Source: Akkermansiaceae bacterium
GTDB lineage: Bacteria > Verrucomicrobiota > Verrucomicrobiia > Verrucomicrobiales > Akkermansiaceae
Length of the DNA stretch: 64,000 bases
Assembly: GCA_024233135.1 (NCBI GenBank)
Contig: JACKPZ010000013.1
Location: 48,500-112,499 of the forward strand
Reading direction: 5' to 3'
The position numbers were made by a program, and so were the translations under genes. Numbering within the stretch: the stretch's first letter is position 1; each line of letters begins with the position of its first letter. This document shows positions 34,143 through 42,870 of the stretch, piece by piece. The notes beneath the pieces were generated by a model. The model ran no database searches and was not told where the DNA came from. It saw only the letters and a list, made by a program, of their open reading frames with translations.

Positions 34143-35381
34143 TCACGCATTCCGCCACCATTCGCCGAGCGAGTCGAGCGGTTGGCGGTTCCTCACCAGC
34201 CAGGCGATCCGTTCCATGGCCGGCGCGATGTGATGGAAGAAGCGCTTGTAGGCCTGGCACAAGTAGTTGAGCCCCCACTCGCCGTCGGGGGTCCAGGTGA
34301 AGCGGTGTTTCGGGCACTCGCCGTTGCAGGCGAAGCGCACGTCGCATTCGCGGCAGTAGCGGGGCAATGTGTCGCGCTTGGCGTTGCCGAAGGCGAGCGC
34401 CATCGGGCTTTCCGCGATCTCGGCGAGCGGCGTGGTGTTGAGGTTTCCGATCTTCTGGTCGGGATAGACAAAGTGGTCGCAGGTATACACATCTCCGTTG
34501 TGTTCGAGGGCGAGCGCGCGGCCGCAGGTTTCTTCGAACACGCAGATGCCAGCGGGCAGGCCGAGCCAGCGCGCCGCCGCGCTCTCGATGATTTGCACGA
34601 AGATCTCTCCGACGTCCTCCGCGATCCAGCGTTCGAAGATCCGCACGAGAAACTCGCCGTAGGCATCGGGATCGACGGACCACGGAGTCATCCGCGGCGC
34701 CTCGCGCGAGTTCGGAGGATTCCGCAGGTCGGGCGGACCGCCGAGGTCGAGACCGAGTTTCGCGGCGACCGGATCGACCTCGCGTTCGACGATGGGGATG
34801 AACTGGAGGAAGGGCGTGCCGACGCTTTTCAGGAAATCATACACGCGCTCCGGTTCGCGGACCGTCGTCGCGTTCACGCAGGCCAGCAGGTTGAACTCGA
34901 CACCGTGCCGCTTCAGCAGATCCGCACCGGCCATGACCTTGTCGAAGGTCGGCTGCTGCCGGCGGTCCACCCGCCACGGGTCGTGGAGGTCGCGTGGTCC
35001 GTCGAGCGAGAGGCCGACGAGGAAACGGTTCTCCGCGAGGAAGGCGCCCCAGGTGTCGTCGAGCAGCGTGCCGTTCGTCTGGATGCTGTTTTCGATGCGT
35101 TTGCCCGCCGCGTGTTTCCGCTGCAGAGCGACGACCTTTTCGAAATACGGCACGCCTAACAAAGTAGGCTCGCCGCCTTGGAACGCGAAGCTCGCCTCCT
35201 CGCCCGGCTGGGCGGCGATGTAGTCGCGCACATAGCGATCGAGCGTGGCGTCGTCCATCCGCCATGACTCCTTGCGGCCGTAGAGTTTCTCCTTTTCCAG
35301 ATAGAAACAATAGGTGCAGTCGAGGTTGCAGACCGGCCCGATCGGTTTCGCGAGAAGGTGGAACGGGAAGCGGGCCGGCAT
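34143..35381 (-). CDS. anaerobic-type sulfatase-maturating radical SAM enzyme (anSME)
   Basis: 412 residues from the ATG ending at 35381, preceded in frame by unlikely sequence. The radical SAM cluster is C18-N-L-D-C22-T-Y-C25. FQGGEPTLLG is the SAM-binding motif, followed by SIQTNGTLL and VGLSLDGP. The C-terminal SPASM region has further Cys, in CVFEETCG, YTCDHF and CRECDVRFACNGEC. This pattern is the family signature. It converts the active-site Cys of sulfatases to formylglycine in the cytosol, before export, consistent with the Cys-type sulfatases at 7637 and 31623. Cytosolic maturation of a folded, Tat-exported substrate fits well. Confidence 0.95.
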   Translation of the reverse strand: MPARFPFHLLAKPIGPVCNLDCTYCFYLEKEKLYGRKESWRMDDATLDRYVRDYIAAQPGEEASFAFQGGEPTLLGVPYFEKVVALQRKHAAGKRIENSIQTNGTLLDDTWGAFLAENRFLVGLSLDGPRDLHDPWRVDRRQQPTFDKVMAGADLLKRHGVEFNLLACVNATTVREPERVYDFLKSVGTPFLQFIPIVEREVDPVAAKLGLDLGGPPDLRNPPNSREAPRMTPWSVDPDAYGEFLVRIFERWIAEDVGEIFVQIIESAAARWLGLPAGICVFEETCGRALALEHNGDVYTCDHFVYPDQKIGNLNTTPLAEIAESPMALAFGNAKRDTLPRYCRECDVRFACNGECPKHRFTWTPDGEWGLNYLCQAYKRFFHHIAPAMERIAWLVRNRQPLDSLGEWWRNA

Positions 35382-35483
35382 GCCGGATTCGATAGCGGAT
35401 TCCGCCTCGCGGGCCAATGTGGAAAAGGGATCCGTGGTTCCCCGGCAAGAGGGGCTTGCCGCGTGCCGTATGATGCCGGCGTG

Positions 35484-38400
35484 ATGTTTGTTTTCCGATT
35501 TTGTTTCGTGTTGTCGATGTGCCTGTTGTCCCGCGGGATGGCGGCGGAGTTTCCTGCCTCCCGTCCGGAGAAGGGACCCGCGTTTGATTTCACCGCGTGG
35601 CGGGCGGCGGTGAGGGGGATCGATTTCAAGAAACGGAACGGGAACCATCCGGGTCCGTGGAACGGCTGGTTTTCACCGGACAACGACGAGTGCGCGGAGA
35701 AATACGTCACCACCTGGGGGCCGCTCGGCATCCGCACCCGCATGCATGACCCGACGTGGGGGCATCTGCCGGCGTTCCGCCGCGCGTGGCCGAAGGCGCT
35801 GCTCGATGCGGATGGCGAGCTCGCGTTTCCGTGTTTCGAGGTGGTGTCGGTGAGTCCGGACAGTCCGGCCGACGGCCACCTGCTGCCCGGCGACCTGCTG
35901 CTGGCGATGGACGGCCGGCCGTTTCGCACGGCGCTCGCGCTGCGGCCGGACAACCCGGCGTGGCAGCACCAGGGCGCGCGGAGTTTGGAAATGGATGCCG
36001 GCGAGCGGCTCGATCTCGCCGAGGGGAGGGGACGGGTTTCGTTCGATGTCGTGCGCATGGATCCCGGTGCGGTCCCGCAGCCCGCCGGTCACGTGACCCG
36101 CGAGTTGTTCCGCGGGCCGGCGATGCCGCGGGAGGCGAAGGAAACGGATCTCGATGTCGAAGTCGGCGCCGGACAGGAGGTCACGGTGGCGCTCGAACTC
36201 ACGGGCAACGGCAACGGAAGTTGCGGTGCGGATTTCCTGCGTCCCCGTCTGGAAGGAGCGTCGGGCACGCTGCCCCTGCACGCGCGCCGCCGCGTCTCCG
36301 AAGCGAACGGCTGGGCGCAGATTCGCGAGGGCGGGGGAAAGGAGGACGGCAAGGATGTCGCGGAGTCGATCTGGTTCCATGCGCCCGCGCATCTGTCGTG
36401 GGTCGTGCCTTCGGGGTTCAGCCGCATCAAGGGTCGCGTCGTCTGTCCGCCGGGGGCGGCGGGATATCAGGTGGTGGTGAAAACGAGGATCTCCCCGAAG
36501 TCGCTGCCGCCCGCGCTGGCTTCGGCCCGCCGGGTGGTGTCGTTTTCCATTCCGAAGATCGGCTCGTACGGACGCGGCTTTCCTTTCGGCAACGATGCGA
36601 AGAGCGCGATGGTCGCGAAGATGACCGCCGCGTGGCTGGTGGACCAGCAGCAGGCCGACGGATCGTGGCCGCGCAATGTCGGCTACACGCACAACGGCTA
36701 CGACACCGCGTGGGCCGGACTCGGATTGCTCGCCCATGGCGACCCGGCGCATGCCGATGCGATCCGCCGCGCCGCCGAGTTCATCGCGTTCCGCTGTCCG
36801 CAGGACGGCTGGGCGGTGCCGTCTTCGGTGATGGTCATGTTTCTATCCGAATACTGGCTGCGCACGCACGACGACCGCATCCTCGTGGCCCTGCAGAGCC
36901 AGGTCGAACGCCTGCGCGGCGAGATGGTGTATGGCGATTGGAACGGCGGCCACGGTCACAATCCGGGCTATGGCGGCTCCGGCGTTTCCACCGGCGGCTC
37001 GCACATGGCACTCGCCTTCGCGCTTGCCGATCTCACGCCCGCCAAGGCGGAAGAGGGTCTCACCGCACACCTGCTCGCACGCGCGCAGGAACTCGCGCCG
37101 GACGGATTCATCCCGTACGGCAGGTCCACCGGAACACGGAGTTTCGTTCCCAATCTCGAAGGCGGTGGCACGTATTCCGGACGCCATGGCCCGTATCTCG
37201 TCGCGTCGATGATCCACGGCGGACCGAAACGTTTCACCGAGAACTGCCGGGCGATGTACGAACGCGGAGCCGTCGGTGGCATCGACCAAGGACACGCGAC
37301 CTCGACGCTCTCGATGAAGTGGGCGTTGCTCGCCGCGGCCGCCTGCGGCGACGGCACGCTCCAGCGCCACCTCGCGCCGATGCGTTGGAATCTAACAATA
37401 TTGCGTTGCTGGGACGGTGGTTTCACGCAGAACGCGACCCGCCTCGAATACATGGGTGGCGAGGGCCTGCTGCCCGCCTATCTGCGCGCCGGCGCGTGGT
37501 TGATGATCCTCAACGCGCCGAAACACAATCTCGCGACGACCGGCGCTCCGGAGTGGCGCGCCCGCGGGTTTCCCGACCTGCCGCCGGTCTGTCATGACGA
37601 TGCCGTCGCGCTCGGATACTATCAGCGCAACTGGGGTGTCGCCGCCGCCGCGCTTGGCGATCGCGCGCCCGTGTCGTTGCGCGCCGGCCTCGTGAAACTC
37701 CTCGCCATGGGGAAAACCGCGGACACCCGCGGCGAGCTGTTCGGTTTCCTCCGCAAGGCGGCCGAGCCCGCCGCGCGCGAGATCCTCGCTCTGCCGAATG
37801 TCGATTCGTTGCTCCGCCATCACCTCGCCGAGATGCTTCTCGGCGTGGACGTGCGCATGTCCGTCGGGTTGGAAACCGAGAACAACCAGGCGCTTCCCGG
37901 CCGGTGGAAATTCGAGATCGAAGCACAGCATCCCTTCGCCGGTTGGTGGGCGGGCGCGGAGGAAACGGAACGCGCCGCGTGGAAGACATCGCCGCCGTTG
38001 CCGCTGAGCGGAGAAGTTTCCTTGTCCCGATCTTCGGGTGAAGCGTTCGGCCCTCCGCTCGCGCTTCCCGGTGACTTTGGCAACAACTCCTGGCATTCAC
38101 GCCGTGAGGCGGTGACCTTCGCCGCCGAACCCGCACGCGGACCGCTCTCGCTCGATGCCCGCATCCGCTATGATCTCGGCGGCATGCGTTTCGACTACGT
38201 GCGGCCGATCAACGCCGATGGCGAGGAACCCGGCAATGGCGAGAAAGGCCGCACCCTGCTCGCCGACCGCGTGGTTTGGGTGCCCGGCACGCTCACCCAG
38301 GATCTCAACGGCTGGAACGGGTCGTTCCGGCTTCCGTCCGGGCAGTTCATCGCCGCCGCCACCCAGGGCGTCGCGTCGCGCGTGATCCGTCAGAGCGAAA

Positions 38401-38894
38401 CATGGGTCGCGCCCACCGACGGCAGCCTGCCCACCGGGCTTCATGCCGAGTTCGGGTTCTCGTCCGGCTGGCAGTTTTTCGAAGCCCGCCTCGCCTCGAT
38501 CCGGCCGAGCGGTCCATTCCACGAACTGCTGCCCGAGTCGATCCGCGCGAAGTCCGGCGAGCTCGATCCTCAACCGCTGATGGACTATGATCGAAAGACA
38601 TATCTCGATGCCGAAGGATCCGTGGAAATCCGCTTGGCCGCGCCCGCCTCGCTGCGCGCCATCGACCTCCGGCTCGCCGAGCCGCCATCGGGACTTCGCC
38701 TCACGGTTGAGGCGGAAAACCCGAGCGGTTGGAGCACTGTCTTCGTCGGCCGGCCCGGCGACCGGTCCTCGCCCTTCCGTCCGGTCACCACCCGCGCGCT
38801 GCGGTTGAACTTCTCGCTGCCGGATGACCAACCGGTGCCTTCGCTCAAGGTCGCCGAGCTCCGCGCCTTCGCCGCGCCGGACGGTGATCCTTGA
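35484..38894 (+). CDS. large secreted protein with PDZ and toroid domains (DUF6288-like)
   Basis: 1136 residues from the ATG at 35484, with signal peptide MFVFRFCFVLSMCLLSRGMA. A PDZ-like domain is at about 110-200 (VVSVSPDSPADGHLLPGDLL). A central helical barrel (about 350-780) resembles alpha/alpha toroids: GYTHNGYDTAWAGLGLLAHG, EFIAFRCPQDGWAVP, HGHNPGYGGSGVSTGGSH, RWNLTILRCWDGGF. The C-terminus, about 1020-1136, looks like a discoidin (F5/8 C) carbohydrate-binding domain (SVEIRLAAPASLRAIDLRL). I assign DUF6288 from memory of the toroid motif; function is unknown. Divergent from the maturase with 102 bp between starts, so it may be co-regulated with the sulfatase block. Confidence 0.8.
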   Translation: MFVFRFCFVLSMCLLSRGMAAEFPASRPEKGPAFDFTAWRAAVRGIDFKKRNGNHPGPWNGWFSPDNDECAEKYVTTWGPLGIRTRMHDPTWGHLPAFRRAWPKALLDADGELAFPCFEVVSVSPDSPADGHLLPGDLLLAMDGRPFRTALALRPDNPAWQHQGARSLEMDAGERLDLAEGRGRVSFDVVRMDPGAVPQPAGHVTRELFRGPAMPREAKETDLDVEVGAGQEVTVALELTGNGNGSCGADFLRPRLEGASGTLPLHARRRVSEANGWAQIREGGGKEDGKDVAESIWFHAPAHLSWVVPSGFSRIKGRVVCPPGAAGYQVVVKTRISPKSLPPALASARRVVSFSIPKIGSYGRGFPFGNDAKSAMVAKMTAAWLVDQQQADGSWPRNVGYTHNGYDTAWAGLGLLAHGDPAHADAIRRAAEFIAFRCPQDGWAVPSSVMVMFLSEYWLRTHDDRILVALQSQVERLRGEMVYGDWNGGHGHNPGYGGSGVSTGGSHMALAFALADLTPAKAEEGLTAHLLARAQELAPDGFIPYGRSTGTRSFVPNLEGGGTYSGRHGPYLVASMIHGGPKRFTENCRAMYERGAVGGIDQGHATSTLSMKWALLAAAACGDGTLQRHLAPMRWNLTILRCWDGGFTQNATRLEYMGGEGLLPAYLRAGAWLMILNAPKHNLATTGAPEWRARGFPDLPPVCHDDAVALGYYQRNWGVAAAALGDRAPVSLRAGLVKLLAMGKTADTRGELFGFLRKAAEPAAREILALPNVDSLLRHHLAEMLLGVDVRMSVGLETENNQALPGRWKFEIEAQHPFAGWWAGAEETERAAWKTSPPLPLSGEVSLSRSSGEAFGPPLALPGDFGNNSWHSRREAVTFAAEPARGPLSLDARIRYDLGGMRFDYVRPINADGEEPGNGEKGRTLLADRVVWVPGTLTQDLNGWNGSFRLPSGQFIAAATQGVASRVIRQSETWVAPTDGSLPTGLHAEFGFSSGWQFFEARLASIRPSGPFHELLPESIRAKSGELDPQPLMDYDRKTYLDAEGSVEIRLAAPASLRAIDLRLAEPPSGLRLTVEAENPSGWSTVFVGRPGDRSSPFRPVTTRALRLNFSLPDDQPVPSLKVAELRAFAAPDGDP

Positions 38895-39017
38895 AACCGG
38901 CCGACCCGACGTGTGGCGGGATCGTCACCCATCCGCAGGCCTTCGCGGACGTTTGTCCTTGAGCATGCGGCACTCGATGCGTTGGAGTCGCGGATTGCGG
39001 TTTCCCCCTGGCACACC

Positions 39018-41135
39018 ATGAAAACCACCATCCTCGCAGCTTTCGCCGCCTCTTCGCTTTGCGCTCATGCCGTCGTCAACGTGACCTCTGCGACCGACTC
39101 CGGGCCTGGCAGTCTCCGCGAAGCCGTCAACGCCGCCGCCACCGGTGAAACGATCGTCTTCGCGCCGGCCCTCAACGGCGCGACCATTCCGCTCGTCTCG
39201 CCCGTGCTGCTCAACCGCTCCGTGAACATCGACGCCTCCGCGCTTCCCGCCGGCGTCACGATTTCCGGCGGCGGCAGCACCGGCATCTTCACACTCACGT
39301 CCGGCACCATCAGCATGAAACGCCTCATCCTGCGCGACGGCGCGGGCATCGGCGGCGTGGCGATCGTGTGCCAAGGAGCCGTCGGCCTCACGCTCGTCGA
39401 GTGCGAACTGCGCGACAACACCTCGTTGCGTCCCGGCGGTTCCGGCGACTGCGGCGCGCTCTTTCTCGTCGGCACCTGCGTGGCGCAGCGATGTTCGTTC
39501 ATCGGAAACTCCGCGTCCTCCGTCAGTGGCAGCGCCAACGGAGGTGCGCTCGTCGTGACACCAGGCGCATCGTTCACCGGCACCAACTGCACGTTTGCCG
39601 ACAACACCTGCGATGGAAACGGCGGCGCGATCCGCAGCTACGGCACCCTGAGCCTCTCCCACAGCACCGTCAGCCGCAACGAGGCCGCCAGCGGCGGCGG
39701 CATCTCGTGGTCCGGCTCGCTCGCGCTCTACCACAGCGTCGTCGCCGGAAACACGGCCGGAGGAAATCTCTCGCCCACCACAGGCATCGTCGGGTCTAAC
39801 AATTTTGTCGCGGCCGAACCGATGTTGTCCGCCCCCGCCACCTTCGGCGGACCCACCCGCACGCTGCTGCCGCTGCCGGGTTCTCCCGTCATCAATGCCG
39901 CCGCCCTCAGTGCGGAAACACCGGACACCGACCAGCGCGGACTCGCCCGTCCGGCCACATGGGTGCCAGGTTATGCCCTGCCTCCGCTTCTGCACGATGA
40001 GGCCAGCAAAGGCGACCTGCCCGCTTCAGCCAGTCCCGCCACCGTCGTGCTCGGCCCCGGCACCAACATCATCCGCGGCACCGTCGGCCCCACCGGGGGT
40101 GGTGAAACGCAGGACGGATTCTACATGGAACTCGCCACCGGCCTGAAGATCACCTCGGTCACTGTCACCATTGAATCCAGCGCAGGAGACTCTTGTTACA
40201 TCGCCTTCGACAGCAACTCCACGTCAATTCCTTCGTCCGCCGGCGGCACGGTCACCCACACCTTCGACCCGCCGCTCACCGGCAGCCGCTACGGTCTCGC
40301 CCAGGTCGGCTTCGCCGCCAGCCCGAAAGCATGGGAAATGACCGTCGTCGTTGCCGACCCTCCGACCGGCAACGACCTCGGAGCCACCGAGTCTTCGTGG
40401 GGCGAGGGAACTTCGTCCACCCCACCCACCGGCTACGCCGACGCCACCGACATCAGCAGCCCGCTCGATCCCGTCCACGCGTATCCGTCCGACGATCTCG
40501 TGGATGCCTTCACATCTTCGCCCGCCGGCGCGATCGACAACGCAGGCGGCCACCTCACCGTATTCGAACCGCGCGGCGGCGGGCTCACGGTTTCCCCGTT
40601 GTTAGGAACCTCGCGCCTTCACGCGCTGGTGCTCCGCAACCGCGGCGACCTCAGCGCCTCGAATCCCTTCGATCCCGCCACCTTCGTGCTGCTCGGTTCC
40701 AACGACGGCGTCCGTTTCGACCTCATCGCCAGCCGCACGATCCCCGCCTTCTTCGCGCCCGGCGCCGGGTGGATTTTCTATCTCGACGAAGCCTCCGATC
40801 CCTGCCGCCACTTCCGCCTGCTCTTCCCCAGCGTCATCGACGAGCCGAGTGCCATCAACACCGTGCAGATCGGCGAGGTCGAGTTCTTCGGCGTGCCCGA
40901 GGATCCATCGCTGCGGGTTCTCCATTTCTCCGTCGATCCCGTCACCAAGGTCTTCGACCTCCTCTTCTGTTCGCAGCCCGGCATGGAGCACACCATCGAG
41001 TACGCGTCCGACCTCGATTTCGAAACCTTCGATTTCTTCACGCCCATCAGCGCCGGCTCCGTCACCGAGTGGAGCCACCGCATCCAGGGCATCCCGCTCC
41101 AATCCGGGCGGGACTTCCTGCGGGTGAAACGCTGA
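39018..41135 (+). CDS. secreted parallel beta-helix protein
   Basis: 705 residues from the ATG at 39018 (MKTTILAAFAASSLCAHAVV, signal peptide). The start of the mature domain is the SLREA motif (TDSGPGSLREAVNAA) of surface beta-helix proteins. Helix rungs follow, marked by GGSGDCGALFLVGTC, GTNCTFADNTCDGNGGAI and SLSHSTVSRNEAASGGG. A middle domain with a GDSCYIAF strand and a discoidin-like stretch (FVLLGSNDGVRFDLIASRTI) follow. The end, FDLLFCSQPGMEHTIEY... FLRVKR, is a divergent version of the C-terminal module seen in the genes at 28089 and 45193. It may bind or cut polysaccharide, but no catalytic residues are clear. Follows the toroid protein gene. Confidence 0.8.
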   Translation: MKTTILAAFAASSLCAHAVVNVTSATDSGPGSLREAVNAAATGETIVFAPALNGATIPLVSPVLLNRSVNIDASALPAGVTISGGGSTGIFTLTSGTISMKRLILRDGAGIGGVAIVCQGAVGLTLVECELRDNTSLRPGGSGDCGALFLVGTCVAQRCSFIGNSASSVSGSANGGALVVTPGASFTGTNCTFADNTCDGNGGAIRSYGTLSLSHSTVSRNEAASGGGISWSGSLALYHSVVAGNTAGGNLSPTTGIVGSNNFVAAEPMLSAPATFGGPTRTLLPLPGSPVINAAALSAETPDTDQRGLARPATWVPGYALPPLLHDEASKGDLPASASPATVVLGPGTNIIRGTVGPTGGGETQDGFYMELATGLKITSVTVTIESSAGDSCYIAFDSNSTSIPSSAGGTVTHTFDPPLTGSRYGLAQVGFAASPKAWEMTVVVADPPTGNDLGATESSWGEGTSSTPPTGYADATDISSPLDPVHAYPSDDLVDAFTSSPAGAIDNAGGHLTVFEPRGGGLTVSPLLGTSRLHALVLRNRGDLSASNPFDPATFVLLGSNDGVRFDLIASRTIPAFFAPGAGWIFYLDEASDPCRHFRLLFPSVIDEPSAINTVQIGEVEFFGVPEDPSLRVLHFSVDPVTKVFDLLFCSQPGMEHTIEYASDLDFETFDFFTPISAGSVTEWSHRIQGIPLQSGRDFLRVKR

Positions 41136-41145
41136 GCCGCCCGGC

Positions 41146-42153
41146 TCACTTCAGCGGCAACGCGACCTTCTTCTTCCCGCGGGACGGGTCGTGGGTCACC
41201 GGGCCGTCCGCCGTCCATACCAGCGGGTCCATGCACATCTGGCGTTTCGTGCGGTCCGCGTTCCACGAGTGATAGATGTTGAACCATGTCTCGCCGTCCG
41301 GTCCGAGAATCACCGAGTTGTGCCCGGGGCCGATCAGTTTCCCCTCGATGCTGTGGATCACCGCGGCGCGCTCCTTGCTCTGCTTGTCGACATAGGGACC
41401 GGTGATCGTTTCGGAAACCGCGCGGCCCACGCCGTATCCCGGCGTCTGCCAGTTTCCGCCGGAGTAGAACAACTGATAGGAACCGTCGCGGAAGATCACC
41501 GCCGGTCCCTCCACCGTGTGCCATGCCGGCCACTTGCGGTCGTAGAGGTCGCGGTCGCGCTCGTAGATCTGCCAATCGGCGAAGGCACGCAACACGGTCA
41601 CCGGTTCTCCATCCGGAGTCATCATGTCGTCCTTCAGCTTCACCGCGGCGAGCGCCGTGCCCGGCCGCTGGTCGAAGAAGTCCTTGGCGAAGAAAAACCA
41701 CCGGTCCTTCGACTTCGGGTCATGGAAGGCATGGCCGTCGATCGAGAATTCCAGATCCGGAAACATCAGCTTGCCCGTGTCCTTGTAGGGTCCCGCCGGC
41801 TTGTCCGCCACGGCCACCCGCATCTTCCGGTTGCCCGCCCAATATAGATAGAATTTTCCATCCTTTTCCGCGATTTCGGGAGCCCAGTATTCGTCGATGT
41901 CCTCCATCGGCTCGAGCGCGCCCGCGACAAACTCCCAGTCCGTGAAGTTCTCCGACTTCAAGATCGGCATCCGCCTGCCGTCCGGCGCCTCGCCCGTGCC
42001 CACCGCATACCAGGTGTCGCCCACCTTGAACGCGAATGGATCCGCCAGGTAGCCGTCCCAGAGCGGGTTGGTGTATTCGAGTGTCGTTTCGCCACGGGCG
42101 GCCGGGGTGAGGAACGCGAGCGCCAGCGAGATTGTTAGAATCCGGGTTTCCAT
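41146..42153 (-). CDS. secreted glycoside hydrolase family 43-like enzyme
   Basis: 335 residues from the ATG ending at 42153, with signal peptide METRILTISLALAFLTPAARG. The five-bladed propeller motifs of GH43 are visible: LADPFAFKVGDTWYAVG (base Asp), EYWAPEIAEKDGKFYLYW, EFSIDGHAF (pKa-modulating Asp) and HTVEGPAVIFRDG (acid Glu), with IGPGHNSVI near the end. The family includes alpha-L-arabinofuranosidases and beta-xylosidases; the substrate is not decided by sequence. It fits with the XylR-type regulator in the window, though that link is inferred. Convergent with the beta-helix gene. Confidence 0.9.
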   Translation of the reverse strand: METRILTISLALAFLTPAARGETTLEYTNPLWDGYLADPFAFKVGDTWYAVGTGEAPDGRRMPILKSENFTDWEFVAGALEPMEDIDEYWAPEIAEKDGKFYLYWAGNRKMRVAVADKPAGPYKDTGKLMFPDLEFSIDGHAFHDPKSKDRWFFFAKDFFDQRPGTALAAVKLKDDMMTPDGEPVTVLRAFADWQIYERDRDLYDRKWPAWHTVEGPAVIFRDGSYQLFYSGGNWQTPGYGVGRAVSETITGPYVDKQSKERAAVIHSIEGKLIGPGHNSVILGPDGETWFNIYHSWNADRTKRQMCMDPLVWTADGPVTHDPSRGKKKVALPLK

Positions 42154-42288
42154 GTGCGGCACCCTAGGGAAGCGTCGCCGCGACTCAAGGGAATTGAATC
42201 GCCTGCTCCGGGTCTCCGGCCTTCGGAGGAGGTCCGGGTTCTTTCTCCGTCGACAGGTCCCGGCCGGCATCCTATAGCCGGAACCGAC

Positions 42289-42870
42289 TTGAGCGAATTG
42301 ACCAAAATTCTCGAATCGGCCCACCGGAGCGACGGCTACGTTTCCGCGGAGCTGCTGCCCCTTGTGTATGACGAGTTGCGCAATCTCGCGAAGAAACGGA
42401 TGTCCCGCATGGAGCCAGGCCAGACCCTGCAGGCCACGGCGCTGGTGCACGAGGCGTGGCTCAAGCTTTCGGGGGACGAAGAACGTTCCTGGCACGACCG
42501 CGCCCACTTTTTCCGCGCCGCGGCGCAGGCGATGCGCCACATCCTGGTGGACCGCGCGCGGGCCAAAGCCCGCAAGAAACGGGGGGGGAACCCGGAAATG
42601 CTGAGTCTCGACATGGACGATCTGGAGGTGGCGGGAACCACCCTCGACGAACGGGTGCTGCTGGTGGACGAGATGATGAACCGCCTTGAGCAGGAGGACC
42701 CGGAGAGCGTGCGCGTGATCTCGCTCAAGTTCTTCGGCGGGCTCACCAACCGGGAGATCGCGTCGATGGACGGCGTCACCGAGCGCACCGTCGAACGGCA
42801 CTGGGCCTACGCAAAGACGCGCCTCTATCAATTGATTCGCAGGGAGACGGGCGATGACTCCGGCCATTGA
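42289..42870 (+). CDS. ECF-type sigma factor (sigma-70 family, planctomycete/verrucomicrobial type)
   Basis: 193 residues if started at the TTG at 42289 (Leu-Ser-Glu-Leu-Thr-Lys-Ile); the open frame runs upstream from a GTG at 42154 but that part is Pro-rich and unlike the family. Region 2 is LLPLVYDELRNLAKKRM with ALVHEAWLKL and HFFRAAAQAMRHIL. Region 4 is ISLKFFGGLTNREIASMDGVTERTVERHWAYAKTRL. It resembles the TIGR02999 (RNA polymerase sigma-70, ECF X6) group, which is typically encoded next to Ser/Thr kinases. The stop overlaps the kinase start by 17 bp. Confidence 0.88.
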   Translation: MSELTKILESAHRSDGYVSAELLPLVYDELRNLAKKRMSRMEPGQTLQATALVHEAWLKLSGDEERSWHDRAHFFRAAAQAMRHILVDRARAKARKKRGGNPEMLSLDMDDLEVAGTTLDERVLLVDEMMNRLEQEDPESVRVISLKFFGGLTNREIASMDGVTERTVERHWAYAKTRLYQLIRRETGDDSGH

